From JANLTX01 sp049840835 (GTDB lineage Bacteria > Armatimonadota > Armatimonadia > Armatimonadales > Armatimonadaceae), in the NCBI GenBank assembly GCA_049840835.1, contig JASGJG010000001.1, forward strand, positions 62,001 to 126,000: 64,000 nt of DNA, in the 5' to 3' direction. Below are positions 47,101 through 54,169 of the stretch, in pieces. The translations under genes were made by a program, and so were the position numbers. Under the pieces are notes generated by a model. That model saw nothing but the letters and a program-made list of their open reading frames with translations. It searched no databases and had not been told where the DNA came from. How positions within the stretch are numbered: the stretch's first letter is position 1; the number at the start of each line of letters is the position of its first letter.

Positions 47101-48269
47101 CCTGCTGAGAACAGATCAGATGCAGGATTTGCAAAAGCAAGTCCTACGCTCAGTTCAGGCGCACGATAGGGCGAATCTTGAAAAAGATTGTCAGCCGAAG
47201 ACGCAATAGAGATGCCTTCAGAAATTCGGGCGAAATCGAGGTCCGTTAAAAAGACCCGTGCTGTCTCCAAAGACATATCTACGAAGGTATTATCTGGCGT
47301 CAAGTTGCGATGCAAAATACCAAGATCATGTAACTTTGCCAGTGCATCAAAGAGTGCTTCACCAAGAGTTATTGCGTCAAGTAGGGTGAGTGGAGTTTTG
47401 TTCGCGTCAGAGGTCAAAAACCGCAATGAGGGAAAGTCTAATATATGTTGTGGCACTACAATGTAACGCTCATCTCCCCAGGTGAATGGAGGATCAATGG
47501 CAGTCGAGATACCCAGCGTCATTGCCCGATTCGCTGCGTGGAAGTCGCGATAAATTAATTCTTTTTGCTGCTTTCGCTCTGCATCACCAAGCCCGCTAAG
47601 TTCGTACAGCTTGAGTCGGCGTTGCCCTCCTGCATCATGTTCTGCCATGTAGGAGCGATAATGTGGACCACTGGGAAGTGCCTCCAAAATTTTATAGGAA
47701 TTGATGTTTTTGGGGAGTGACGGACGTAATGGCAAGACTCTGAGTTTGTCCAGAATGAGATTGCGGAAATCTGCGATGCTGTTTTCATCACGACCACGCC
47801 GATCCATCGCCCTTAACACTTGTTCTACATCAGGAAGCCGCATAATACGCTCACGACGCGGTTCTTGAATAAAGACCTCTGCGGTTTCATGCGAGAGTAT
47901 TATAGTTGGAAGTACAAAATGACCAGTGAGATTACTGTCAAGATGAGGTATTTGATCTCTTATGTAGCCTGCGACTTTTCGGGCTACCATTTCCATATTA
48001 TTTAAAGGATTAGAGAGGCTTTCTCTGGAATCTAAGACCCAGTAAGTTTCGTTTCCGTGAATCCTTCCTCTATATCCTTTTTCGTCTGCAACGAAAATTC
48101 TATTCTCGCCAACTATCAAGAAGTCTACTTCACGAGTTGATCGATTGGGCATTACAAAGAGTTTGTTTGTTATGATAAACCAGTTTTTAGGTAAGTTGTC
48201 TCTTAAGTAATGGGCCGTTAATTCTTCGCCATTTGTTACGAATTCGCCAAATTGAAACAATTCTGCCAT
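44109..48269 (-). CDS. NERD-pseudokinase-kinase-ATPase fusion protein
   Basis: A 1386-residue protein starting at the ATG at 48269 (MAELFQFGEF); a TTG at 48320 would add 17 poor residues. Domains in order: NERD nuclease-like domain (about 1-120; STREVDFLIVG, FVADEKGY); a first kinase domain (about 195-450) with ILHRNLTPDN, where Asn replaces the catalytic Asp, so probably a pseudokinase; a second kinase domain (about 510-770) with intact VLKVIK, AHRDISSRN, IDFGFA and APEL motifs; and a P-loop ATPase (LLSGNPGDGKT near 841) with DptF-like character, plus CxxC (CQECRARERC). NERD-kinase proteins include PglW of Pgl/BREX type 2. It is the first gene of the operon. Confidence 0.85.
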   Translation of the reverse strand: MAELFQFGEFVTNGEELTAHYLRDNLPKNWFIITNKLFVMPNRSTREVDFLIVGENRIFVADEKGYRGRIHGNETYWVLDSRESLSNPLNNMEMVARKVAGYIRDQIPHLDSNLTGHFVLPTIILSHETAEVFIQEPRRERIMRLPDVEQVLRAMDRRGRDENSIADFRNLILDKLRVLPLRPSLPKNINSYKILEALPSGPHYRSYMAEHDAGGQRRLKLYELSGLGDAERKQQKELIYRDFHAANRAMTLGISTAIDPPFTWGDERYIVVPQHILDFPSLRFLTSDANKTPLTLLDAITLGEALFDALAKLHDLGILHRNLTPDNTFVDMSLETARVFLTDLDFARISEGISIASSADNLFQDSPYRAPELSVGLAFANPASDLFSAGMILAEVLSGESAESFRSADGISVIPTLQFSESSLGLEESQTLHNMLQQMVKGDDRERWQSAHDARAMLNQLRKSLMRSVVTGNQRRIPDSSDIKSEVVEIPSPTPASRDGERRVFQVGDVIADQFMVERILGAGATAVTYLVSDIFYGGDRSVLKVIKDPLTTRHLAGAEYRALKGLHHRAIPRVLDARPPSADFHLRLEFVDGIALSDLSEEFPWPLSRVLEFGETILDALCLLEKNGLAHRDISSRNILVGEAGPKLIDFGFATIATTAHTTLVGTPAFRAPELDSGMGWNGTCDTYALGVILFWMATGKFPFAQDLEGRFDKSQIVTPESLRIDDHNPEIHEALIHILRRAISPKIDDRYPDASVFRDSLRSVSSVRAIGVPAEGNRADNPWVRDIQGLYRNSRVGNADNRGLDTDFAEDTYVETRLDNDLIPSVLEGKYQVVLLSGNPGDGKTAWLEKLGRALEDAGADALSYDLDNGWKYSLNGHTFAANFDASESSKGKRADELLDEILKPMRGIEPPSGRPYTALIAINDGKLREFVLNNPEYRWLGQQVFRLLEQEDHKVDSRIALVDLKQRSVVGNGSNEVEADLFEKVLLKMVDSEGWDVCQECRARERCTIKFNRDTLVDKNGGSVVRQRLRALLQITHLRGERHITMRDLRSVLSYIVAGTATCNDIHREMEEETFTEDWYNRLYFMAAFNPESESEDNLKDFAAYDPAGVTTPPLDRFLHYRRSEGRNPIDIFTVPIPGRSSLPLAGLSFSAFNQRWYEANKRRMFFEANADSLSSDASPPVTWTGLLPYRHFAMFLNMVTGKLPMSEVRAFLCEAISRANGIVDEKLYGRYLCIRTSRNEIVDLTVFKRFPQEDFDCRVITPRAEKVEILPNSLELRHIQSDARIVIGLDLFEILMRFNEGYEPGAEEQQPFVIDLAQFQNLLLNQMATELLLLEAGRKLHGVRQQDGIITLLSMEEINLNYSNSTLSSALMRPTEDIQALI

Positions 48270-48320
48270 GTTTGCCTGTTTTCGAAAGAGGGGGCATCTG
48301 TAGTAATCATCTTTGATCAA

Positions 48321-48575
48321 TTACATCCAGATTAATCTTGCCGCGGCAAGGAATTGTGCATCCCTTTTTATTCGATGTTTATACTGTTATTTTAGGTTTG
48401 ACGCTATCAGGTTTACAGAGTAGGATTTAAATAATAGGCAGAACCAACGTCAAATCGGATTGCCAACCTACATGATAGGGGGACGTTTGCTAAACTTGAC
48501 CGTTGGCCAACATGCATTCCGTCCCTGGCAGCAAATCACTCTACAGCAAAAGCGATATACTTTTGCTCGCCATAA
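48321..48575. other. Intergenic region upstream of the kinase/HerA operon
   Basis: About 255 bp between two minus-strand genes. It must contain the operon promoter. No clear hairpin or repeat is seen. Confidence 0.45.
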
Positions 48576-49061
48576 CTACTGAGTATTCTGTATCGTACTC
48601 CTTCCGAAGCGAGCGATTACCAGATCAGCGATAGCATCCGTAATGCCATGTCTGGAATCAATCTTGAAAAAGTGGCCCTCTATATCTGCGTCGTCTCCAT
48701 CATCAAGAATCACATAGTCAGAGACTGAGACTCCGTGTGACTGCGCGTCTTGCAGCCAGGCCATGATCTCTGTCGCTCGTGGTTCCCCGCCTATTACGGG
48801 CGTGATGCTGAAGATGGATAGACCTGAAGCTTCGAGGATTCGTCGCTTTTGCTTACTATGCCGCCACAGGGAAGATAAGACTATCCTGGCTCCTGTCTCT
48901 CTTGTGATATGTAGTATCCTCTCGACGCAGCCAGCATCCAGGTCTTCACGCCACCCACATTCGGGCTGAGGAATAAGCACCCCATCGATATCCAAAAATA
49001 GGATCGGGAATGCGCTCGAACTGACAGTAGATTCTCGGATGATTACGTCACCGTTTGCCAT
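48576..49061 (-). CDS. HAD domain protein (Swiss-army-knife RNA repair type)
   Basis: A 161-residue HAD protein with FLDIDGVLIP near residue 22, IVLSSLWR near 60 and YVILDDGDD near 115. The pattern FLDIDGVL...SS.WR...ILDD is that of HAD domains seen in Swiss-army-knife RNA repair proteins and phage-linked HADs. It would act as a phosphatase on nucleic-acid ends or nucleotides. It starts 7 bp after the preceding gene on the same strand. Confidence 0.8.
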   Translation of the reverse strand: MANGDVIIRESTVSSSAFPILFLDIDGVLIPQPECGWREDLDAGCVERILHITRETGARIVLSSLWRHSKQKRRILEASGLSIFSITPVIGGEPRATEIMAWLQDAQSHGVSVSDYVILDDGDDADIEGHFFKIDSRHGITDAIADLVIARFGRSTIQNTQ

Positions 49062-49068
49062 AGGCTGG

Positions 49069-49665
49069 TTAGCTCAAATCCTCTCTTGTCTGTCTAAAGG
49101 CATCATGAATCAACGCGGTTACTTCACGCCCCGCGATGCTACCTTTGTCTCGAAGTCGTAGTGCCAATGTCGCCAACGCACTACGCTCAGCTTTGTGAGA
49201 AAACCTGCGGCGCAACTGATAGCGCGTGAGGTCGATCAGATGGACTATTTCTTGGTCGATGTACCGTTCCTTGTCATCAAGGCGACGCAGCGGATAGTGC
49301 TCTCCCCAATACTCATACCAGTACTCGATGAGAACTGCTGCCTCCTGATGCCTCCCTTCCCAAATGGTGATGGCTGAAAAACCGCTGAGGCCGAGAGCTA
49401 CCTGAGCCGCCTCGCCCGCCAGCAGTAAATCCAGACGAGCAGGCGGCTCACCTAATTGCTCAACTCGGCAGTAGCCTTTGTACTCATGGCGTTTTTGTTG
49501 AATAGAAACCTCAAGAATTCGTAATTTCGCTTGATGAGCAACCAGAGCACAACCAGCAGCAAAAACCGCTGCATAATATTGATTCGCAGCGTCGCAGGTT
49601 TCTCCAAAAGCATGGGCAACTTCCATTTCCATACTCACAACCCTTTCTAAACTTGTCTTGTTCAT
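49069..49665 (-). CDS. Hypothetical protein, possible degenerate M41-like
   Basis: A 198-residue protein whose ATG overlaps the end of the upstream gene (TAAATG). A second ATG at 49632 has a better Shine-Dalgarno (AAAGGG). LLLAGEAAQVALGLSGFSA followed by helices resembles the AG..AE region of M41 peptidases, but no HEXXH motif is present, so it would be inactive as a protease if related. Compare the intact M41-like gene at the other end of the island. The relation is a weak guess. Confidence 0.5.
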   Translation of the reverse strand: MNKTSLERVVSMEMEVAHAFGETCDAANQYYAAVFAAGCALVAHQAKLRILEVSIQQKRHEYKGYCRVEQLGEPPARLDLLLAGEAAQVALGLSGFSAITIWEGRHQEAAVLIEYWYEYWGEHYPLRRLDDKERYIDQEIVHLIDLTRYQLRRRFSHKAERSALATLALRLRDKGSIAGREVTALIHDAFRQTREDLS

Positions 49666-49911
49666 TTATCGCCAACGATTCCACATACCCAGCCCGAAAA
49701 GTATCGAGATGAAAATGGGTATAGGCACCGCGAGTGGGGGATAAAACAGCAGCCAAAAAAAGTAGACCCCACACATCAGACCCAGATAAAAGATTCCGCA
49801 GGCAAGTATCCCTGCGAAAAAAAGCAGATCATGAAATTCTATTCCGAAGAAAAAACCAAGCCCAAACACGAATATAGAGATACAGACGACGAGCGAGCAC
49901 AGCAGAGTCAT
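49666..49911 (-). CDS. Small membrane protein, 81 aa
   Basis: Read from the ATG at 49911 (MTLLCSLVVCISIFVFGLG) with a perfect AGGAGG nine nt upstream. Almost the whole chain is hydrophobic, with two to three helices, and it ends WNRWR. It is first in a set with the 198-aa protein and the HAD gene. Small membrane proteins in defence loci are often effectors or anchors; no evidence decides this here. Confidence 0.65.
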   Translation of the reverse strand: MTLLCSLVVCISIFVFGLGFFFGIEFHDLLFFAGILACGIFYLGLMCGVYFFWLLFYPPLAVPIPIFISILFGLGMWNRWR

Positions 49912-49947
49912 ATCAAGCAACCTCCTGTGTCTAATTATCCTTAAAGG

Positions 49948-50091
49948 TGGGGAAGTTATGTAACGAATAGTTTTGATTACATGTTGATGGATACGGGGAT
50001 TTATAGTATAATACTCATGTTGTGAATTGCAGGATTTTTATTATTCCAAATATTGCATTCCAGAAATAGATTTCGTTACATAACTTCCCCA
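49948..50091. mobile_element. 144-bp MITE-like element with perfect 20-bp terminal inverted repeats
   Basis: The left end is TGGGGAAGTTATGTAACGAA (49948-49967) and the right end is its exact reverse complement (50072-50091). The internal 104 bp is AT-rich and non-coding. This is the form of a miniature inverted-repeat transposable element. A near copy of one end (19 of 20 bases) lies at 30596-30615 in the same island. No transposase with these ends is in the window. Confidence 0.75.
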
Positions 50092-50181
50092 AAAGCCGCG
50101 ATAATAGCGGGCAGAGAAGCTGGTTGGTAAGAAGTCCACGAGCCTTCTGCCTAAATCTTGCCAGTCTTCAATGAGATTTAA

Positions 50182-50559
50182 ATGGAAACACTTCACCCTA
50201 TTTTGGGCGGATCGACGGGCACAGTTAAGGTTTGTTATCGTGGCACGGACACATTCCGCATTTGTTCAACGAGGATGACTAAGATCAAGCGCATCGACGA
50301 ATACGGCGATGTCGATTACTACGATAGACTTTCGGATGCTCTCCAGGATATATTTCAAAAGAAAGACTTTCCTTTACTGGATATTGTTGGTATGTTTTTG
50401 ACATACGGAAGCATTGTGACATGGGAAGCGCAACATATAGCTAACCGCCTACGCTTGGAGAAAGTGGAAGGTTTTGGCAAAGACGAACTGGACATTTACA
50501 ATGTTGAAGAATTTACTGCGAAGCTTAAGGCGAGAGGCTCCGTATTTTTCATCAGATGA
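50182..50559 (+). CDS. Hypothetical protein, 125 aa
   Basis: A soluble mixed alpha/beta protein with YDRLSDALQDIFQ and LLDIVGMFLTYGSIVTWEAQ segments and no recognised motif. It begins 91 bp after the MITE, which may supply promoter sequence. The sequence has reasonable residue composition and a natural end, so it is probably a gene. Confidence 0.55.
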   Translation: METLHPILGGSTGTVKVCYRGTDTFRICSTRMTKIKRIDEYGDVDYYDRLSDALQDIFQKKDFPLLDIVGMFLTYGSIVTWEAQHIANRLRLEKVEGFGKDELDIYNVEEFTAKLKARGSVFFIR

Positions 50560-50678
50560 ATCTGATCTCTTATTGAGTTAATGGGGCGGTCTTGTACTTA
50601 TTCCATTGACCCGTAAAATTAGGTGCAGAAAAAGGAATTTGGATTTTTGATCGGGCGCTGTGCCTTAGCAACTGATCC

Positions 50679-51038
50679 CTACTTGGAATCACTGTTCGAG
50701 TGTGCCTGACGGCTGCGACGGCGTGGTTTTGGAAGTGAGGGATCAGGCATGGATGGTGGAGGAGGCGGCTGAGTCGCCTCCCCCATCAAATATGAGATTG
50801 AGCACTCTAAGCTTGTCGCCAGGACGCGAAGCTCAAGATCGCTAACAATACGCTCCTGTTTCTCCAACCCAAAGATTTCATCTTCTGACGGTGACCATTG
50901 ACCATCGGAATGGAAGGCAATGCGTCCTCCGAGTGAAGCTTGGGTAAGTCCCAAGGCCAAGCGGCGTTCTCTGACTTGCTCGCCCACGCCGTTTTTATAG
51001 CCTTCGGGAGTGGTTAATCTTGCCCAGGCCCGTGGCAT
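50679..51038 (-). CDS. XRE-family transcriptional regulator
   Basis: A 119-residue protein with a helix-turn-helix at about 18-85: GEQVRERRLALGLTQASLGG, then SPSEDEIFGLEKQERIVSD and LRVLATSLECSISYLMGE. The last 35 residues are Pro-rich and basic (PPPPPSMPDP, KPRRRSRQ). An insertion near residues 40-50 lengthens the first loop relative to most XRE domains. It may control the divergent zinc-ribbon pair at 51199 and the operon to the left, by position only. Confidence 0.8.
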   Translation of the reverse strand: MPRAWARLTTPEGYKNGVGEQVRERRLALGLTQASLGGRIAFHSDGQWSPSEDEIFGLEKQERIVSDLELRVLATSLECSISYLMGEATQPPPPPSMPDPSLPKPRRRSRQAHSNSDSK

Positions 51039-51198
51039 TCGCTTGGGCCATCCTGATCTTGCATAGACCTAAATTCAATCAGGGTATGCGTCTTGCTATC
51101 CGTGATAAATGACGGTTAAATGCAGCGATTGACTGTTGACCTTCTTCGTAGGCGCTACGTAGCGCTGACTCTTGTTCTTAGGTTCGTGAGGGTAGTGA

Positions 51199-52026
51199 AT
51201 GTCGAATGCTTCTGTCTGTCCATCGTGTAAAGAGGCTCTCCCCATCCGTCAGGGCAAGTTGGTAAAGTTTTGTCCGCGTTGTGGGGTTGGTAGGGAAGCC
51301 TCTCTGCCAAAATCAAGAAGCTCTCAGATACGCGCGTCAGTTCCTGTGAACGTTCAACTAACGACCGACAACTCCTCTATGGAGCCCACGCTTTCTGCCA
51401 GTGGTCGATGGAACGCGGGAGCCTGGCTTCTCCACTGGATATGGTTATTCGCTCATCGACAGGTACGGTTAGGAGCCATTTACCTGGTTCTGAGCACCAT
51501 GCCTGTGGTGCTTGCATTGGTGGCTATACTTCAATTTTTCCTATCAAATGGCCGCGATATATCGTCTCTTGGGTTAGCGCCCATCTACCTGTTGTTGGGA
51601 GGCTTAGTGGTGCTTCTCGCTGCCATACCTATCGGTCTACGTGGAGATGCGATAGCGCTTAAGACAGGTAGGTTTTCCACTGACGCCGAGCTTACAGCCT
51701 CACGGCGGAATTGGGCGATAGGCGGGGCTGTTGCTGCGTTGGTCTATATCTGCATTTGTGCCGTGGGATTCTGGGGAGCCGTACAGATGGGGCGTCATTC
51801 TCCTGAAGGATTGAATGCCCAGTTATTAACTGCTTCGACCCGAGGTGATGTTGCCGAGATCAGGGCCATAGTCGATGAGAACAACGAGAAAATCGGAATT
51901 GGTGCCACCAATCTAAATTTCGACAATGCGATCAGTAATGCTCGATTTGGTGGGCACACAGAAGCAATCAATTTACTTCAAGCAGAAAAGGCCAGGCGGC
52001 AACAGGACATAGGAGGTGCGCGATGA
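51199..52026 (+). CDS. Zinc-ribbon membrane protein with ankyrin-like tail
   Basis: A 275-residue protein starting at the ATG at 51199 after GAGGGTAG. Residues 1-30 form a zinc ribbon (CPSCKEAL, CPRCGVG). About 70-210 holds four membrane segments (LGAIYLVLSTMPVVLALVAI, APIYLLLGGLVVLLAAIPIG, WAIGGAVAALVYICICAVGF). The C-terminus has an ankyrin-like stretch (LLTASTRGDVAEIRAIVDEN and GGHTEAINLLQAEK). The next gene overlaps its stop by 4 nt, so the two form an operon. Function unknown. Confidence 0.7.
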   Translation: MSNASVCPSCKEALPIRQGKLVKFCPRCGVGREASLPKSRSSQIRASVPVNVQLTTDNSSMEPTLSASGRWNAGAWLLHWIWLFAHRQVRLGAIYLVLSTMPVVLALVAILQFFLSNGRDISSLGLAPIYLLLGGLVVLLAAIPIGLRGDAIALKTGRFSTDAELTASRRNWAIGGAVAALVYICICAVGFWGAVQMGRHSPEGLNAQLLTASTRGDVAEIRAIVDENNEKIGIGATNLNFDNAISNARFGGHTEAINLLQAEKARRQQDIGGAR

Positions 52027-52892
52027 TTCCTAATTGTCCTACCTGCCATTCGCCATTGGAGGCTTCCGACCAGTTTTGTGCTGAGTGTGGCACCAAAATT
52101 CACTTGACAGGTACAGCAAACCTCGCTACCAAAACCGCAATGCGTGGGTGGAATCCCGTCCTGGCTTGCCATATCTGCGAAGGATGCTTTGCTCAAGACG
52201 TGAAGGATGCCCCCACCTGCTACAAGTGTGGAGCACGGTTTTTAACTCCCGAGGAACTCAATGCTGCCAGCCCTCAAGCGGGAAGTACGACTTCAACTTC
52301 CCCGAATTTGGTGCTTTTAAATCCGAAACTGAAATGGATTGTCTTGGCATTTATGTGTCTGGGTATAGTGGCGATCTGCGCCCTTATGGCAGGGCGAAAT
52401 CAGCCTAAGTGGGATACGGTGCCAAGCAAGGCTCGTGGTGCTGAATCCGCAATGACTACCAGCACGGGGCAGTCACCCCGCTATAATCTTCCTCAGCCTG
52501 CCGCAGCCGCCCAACGGCTTGTCTGCCCTGATTGCCAAGGCAGTGGAGTGTGCCCGCAATGCAACCCATCCAATCCGCTCGTTGCCACATTTCTGATTGC
52601 AAATGGAGCAAGTAGACCATTGCGTGCTGGGCTATGTCGTGCTTGTGGCGGCACAGGCAAGGAACATAATCGCAATCAATTCGGAATTCTGCCAGATTGT
52701 GGCGTGTGTCGGGGGACGGGTCGTTGTACGATCTGTGGCGGCTCAGGTCGATGCCAAACATGCGAGGGAAGAGGTCAGATCACTGCCGCTGAAGCAGCCA
52801 GCATTCAACAGTACCGCCGACAGTGGAACATAGAATCACAGCAGATTCAACGAGATGCGGAAGAGCACTACGAATGGACCCACATCAACTAA
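52023..52892 (+). CDS. Zinc-ribbon membrane protein with DnaJ-type CxxCxGxG repeats
   Basis: A 289-residue protein. Two zinc ribbons at the N-terminus (CPTCHSPL, CAECGTK; CHICEGCF, CYKCGARF), one membrane helix (KWIVLAFMCLGIVAICALMA near 103-122) and a C-terminal DnaJ-like zinc finger (CPDCQGSG, CRACGGTG, CGVCRGTG, CTICGGSG, CQTCEGRG). It is coupled to the previous gene. Such modules bind metal and may hold partner proteins at the membrane; the partner is unknown. Confidence 0.75.
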   Translation: MIPNCPTCHSPLEASDQFCAECGTKIHLTGTANLATKTAMRGWNPVLACHICEGCFAQDVKDAPTCYKCGARFLTPEELNAASPQAGSTTSTSPNLVLLNPKLKWIVLAFMCLGIVAICALMAGRNQPKWDTVPSKARGAESAMTTSTGQSPRYNLPQPAAAAQRLVCPDCQGSGVCPQCNPSNPLVATFLIANGASRPLRAGLCRACGGTGKEHNRNQFGILPDCGVCRGTGRCTICGGSGRCQTCEGRGQITAAEAASIQQYRRQWNIESQQIQRDAEEHYEWTHIN

Positions 52893-52951
52893 ATGTTGCC
52901 TTTTCAATAAGCACAAGTATTGGCTGGCTGTATCGGTAAAGAACAGACATT

Positions 52952-53917
52952 CTACCCAAGAAAAACGTTCTTAGAGTGCCAGAACAAGGCTTCGGATGCT
53001 GGGGCATACTGTGTATCTGTCGGGAGAAGCAGAGGCGCTCCGTTTGTAAGATATAGGTCATATCCGCCCTTAATTCGCCCTGACCGTCTTACGCGATATT
53101 CCTCGGTAATGGTGAACCAGCCACGATCAAATCCCCAGTGGTGATTCTTACAAAGGGCTATTCCATTTCGGGGATCATCATTGTGGAAACGAGCAAAGGG
53201 CATTACATGGGCGGCATCCACAATTGTTCCATCCTCCTCTCCCCATACCTGCAGCCGACAGATGGAGCAGGTATTTTCGTAGAGAGCAGTGACCACGCGG
53301 GGAAATAGGTAATGGCGCAGATAAGCTACATCAGATTCCTGCTCAGAACGTGGAATGGGCATTGGTCGAAAAGATGATCTGGATGCCTCTGTAATAAGCC
53401 GTTCCGCTTCCAGTCGGAGCAGTTCAGCAGGAGTTATTCCTGGCTGGTTTGCCAAGTCGGTGTGTCCAGGAAAGTAGGTTGTCAGGAGCGCGTTGCGAAA
53501 TATGGCTCGGGTAGTTGTATTAGAGAGCAGAGTCCAGAGTCCTGGCACGAATCGCCCAAAATCGACAAGGGATGTCAGTCGTCCAATGGATGTAGGATGA
53601 CCCAGGTCAGACTCGGCAATAGCTGCCCCACTACGAGTTAGCTCCCAGAACCCCTCACTGGCGAGGTAACGGAAGGGATAGATAATTCGCTCCTGCCAGG
53701 TATTTTCAGGAACCAGTAGCTTCCAATACCTGCGAAATGTGGCGACCAATTCAGGAGTCAGAGCCACTTTATTGTCACGGATGCTGCCACCCTCTATGCC
53801 GTCCAGGATGGCGAGGAGCAGAATTGGCTTATGAGGAGCATCGCCTAATCTTGGGTGCCGATTTCGGTTCAAAGAAGAAAAGCGCCGTATGTAGTCGTCA
53901 AGAAGAATATTGGCCAT
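52952..53917 (-). CDS. HNH restriction endonuclease
   Basis: Read from the ATG at 53917 (MANILLDDYIRRF), 321 residues. The N-terminal part includes the conserved APHKPILLLAILDGIEGG start of putative restriction HNH proteins. The HNH domain (about 210-295) has CSICR, DAAHVMPFARFHNDDPRNG and CKNHHWGFDRGWF. Family members cut DNA and some read modification. It lies divergent from the methyltransferase gene at 54170, with 252 bp between the starts, so the two may act as a restriction-modification pair. Confidence 0.88.
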   Translation of the reverse strand: MANILLDDYIRRFSSLNRNRHPRLGDAPHKPILLLAILDGIEGGSIRDNKVALTPELVATFRRYWKLLVPENTWQERIIYPFRYLASEGFWELTRSGAAIAESDLGHPTSIGRLTSLVDFGRFVPGLWTLLSNTTTRAIFRNALLTTYFPGHTDLANQPGITPAELLRLEAERLITEASRSSFRPMPIPRSEQESDVAYLRHYLFPRVVTALYENTCSICRLQVWGEEDGTIVDAAHVMPFARFHNDDPRNGIALCKNHHWGFDRGWFTITEEYRVRRSGRIKGGYDLYLTNGAPLLLPTDTQYAPASEALFWHSKNVFLG

Positions 53918-54169
53918 TAGAGTTAGCTCAACTGAATATTTACTCACCTACAGCCAAGAGTCAATTTTGCAGTCCAAATTTCTTGCGTAGGAGTCTGCGT
54001 TGTCTCAGTAAGTGGTCAGTTGAGGAGTAAAGTTTCCACAGAGGAAACACTAATCTACCGCATTAATTAAGATCAGTTCGGCAGTCTGAGCGCCATCAAA
54101 AACCATGGGTCATAAATCTCAATCATTGGACAACGTCTAACACCCCTTTGGAACGGAATAATTTAAGAC

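Noticed and set aside
37233..48269. Complete Dnd/Dpt phosphorothioation system
   Set aside because: No DndB, DndC, DndD or DndE cysteine-desulfurase-type or sulfurtransferase genes lie in the island, so only the restriction-like half is matched.
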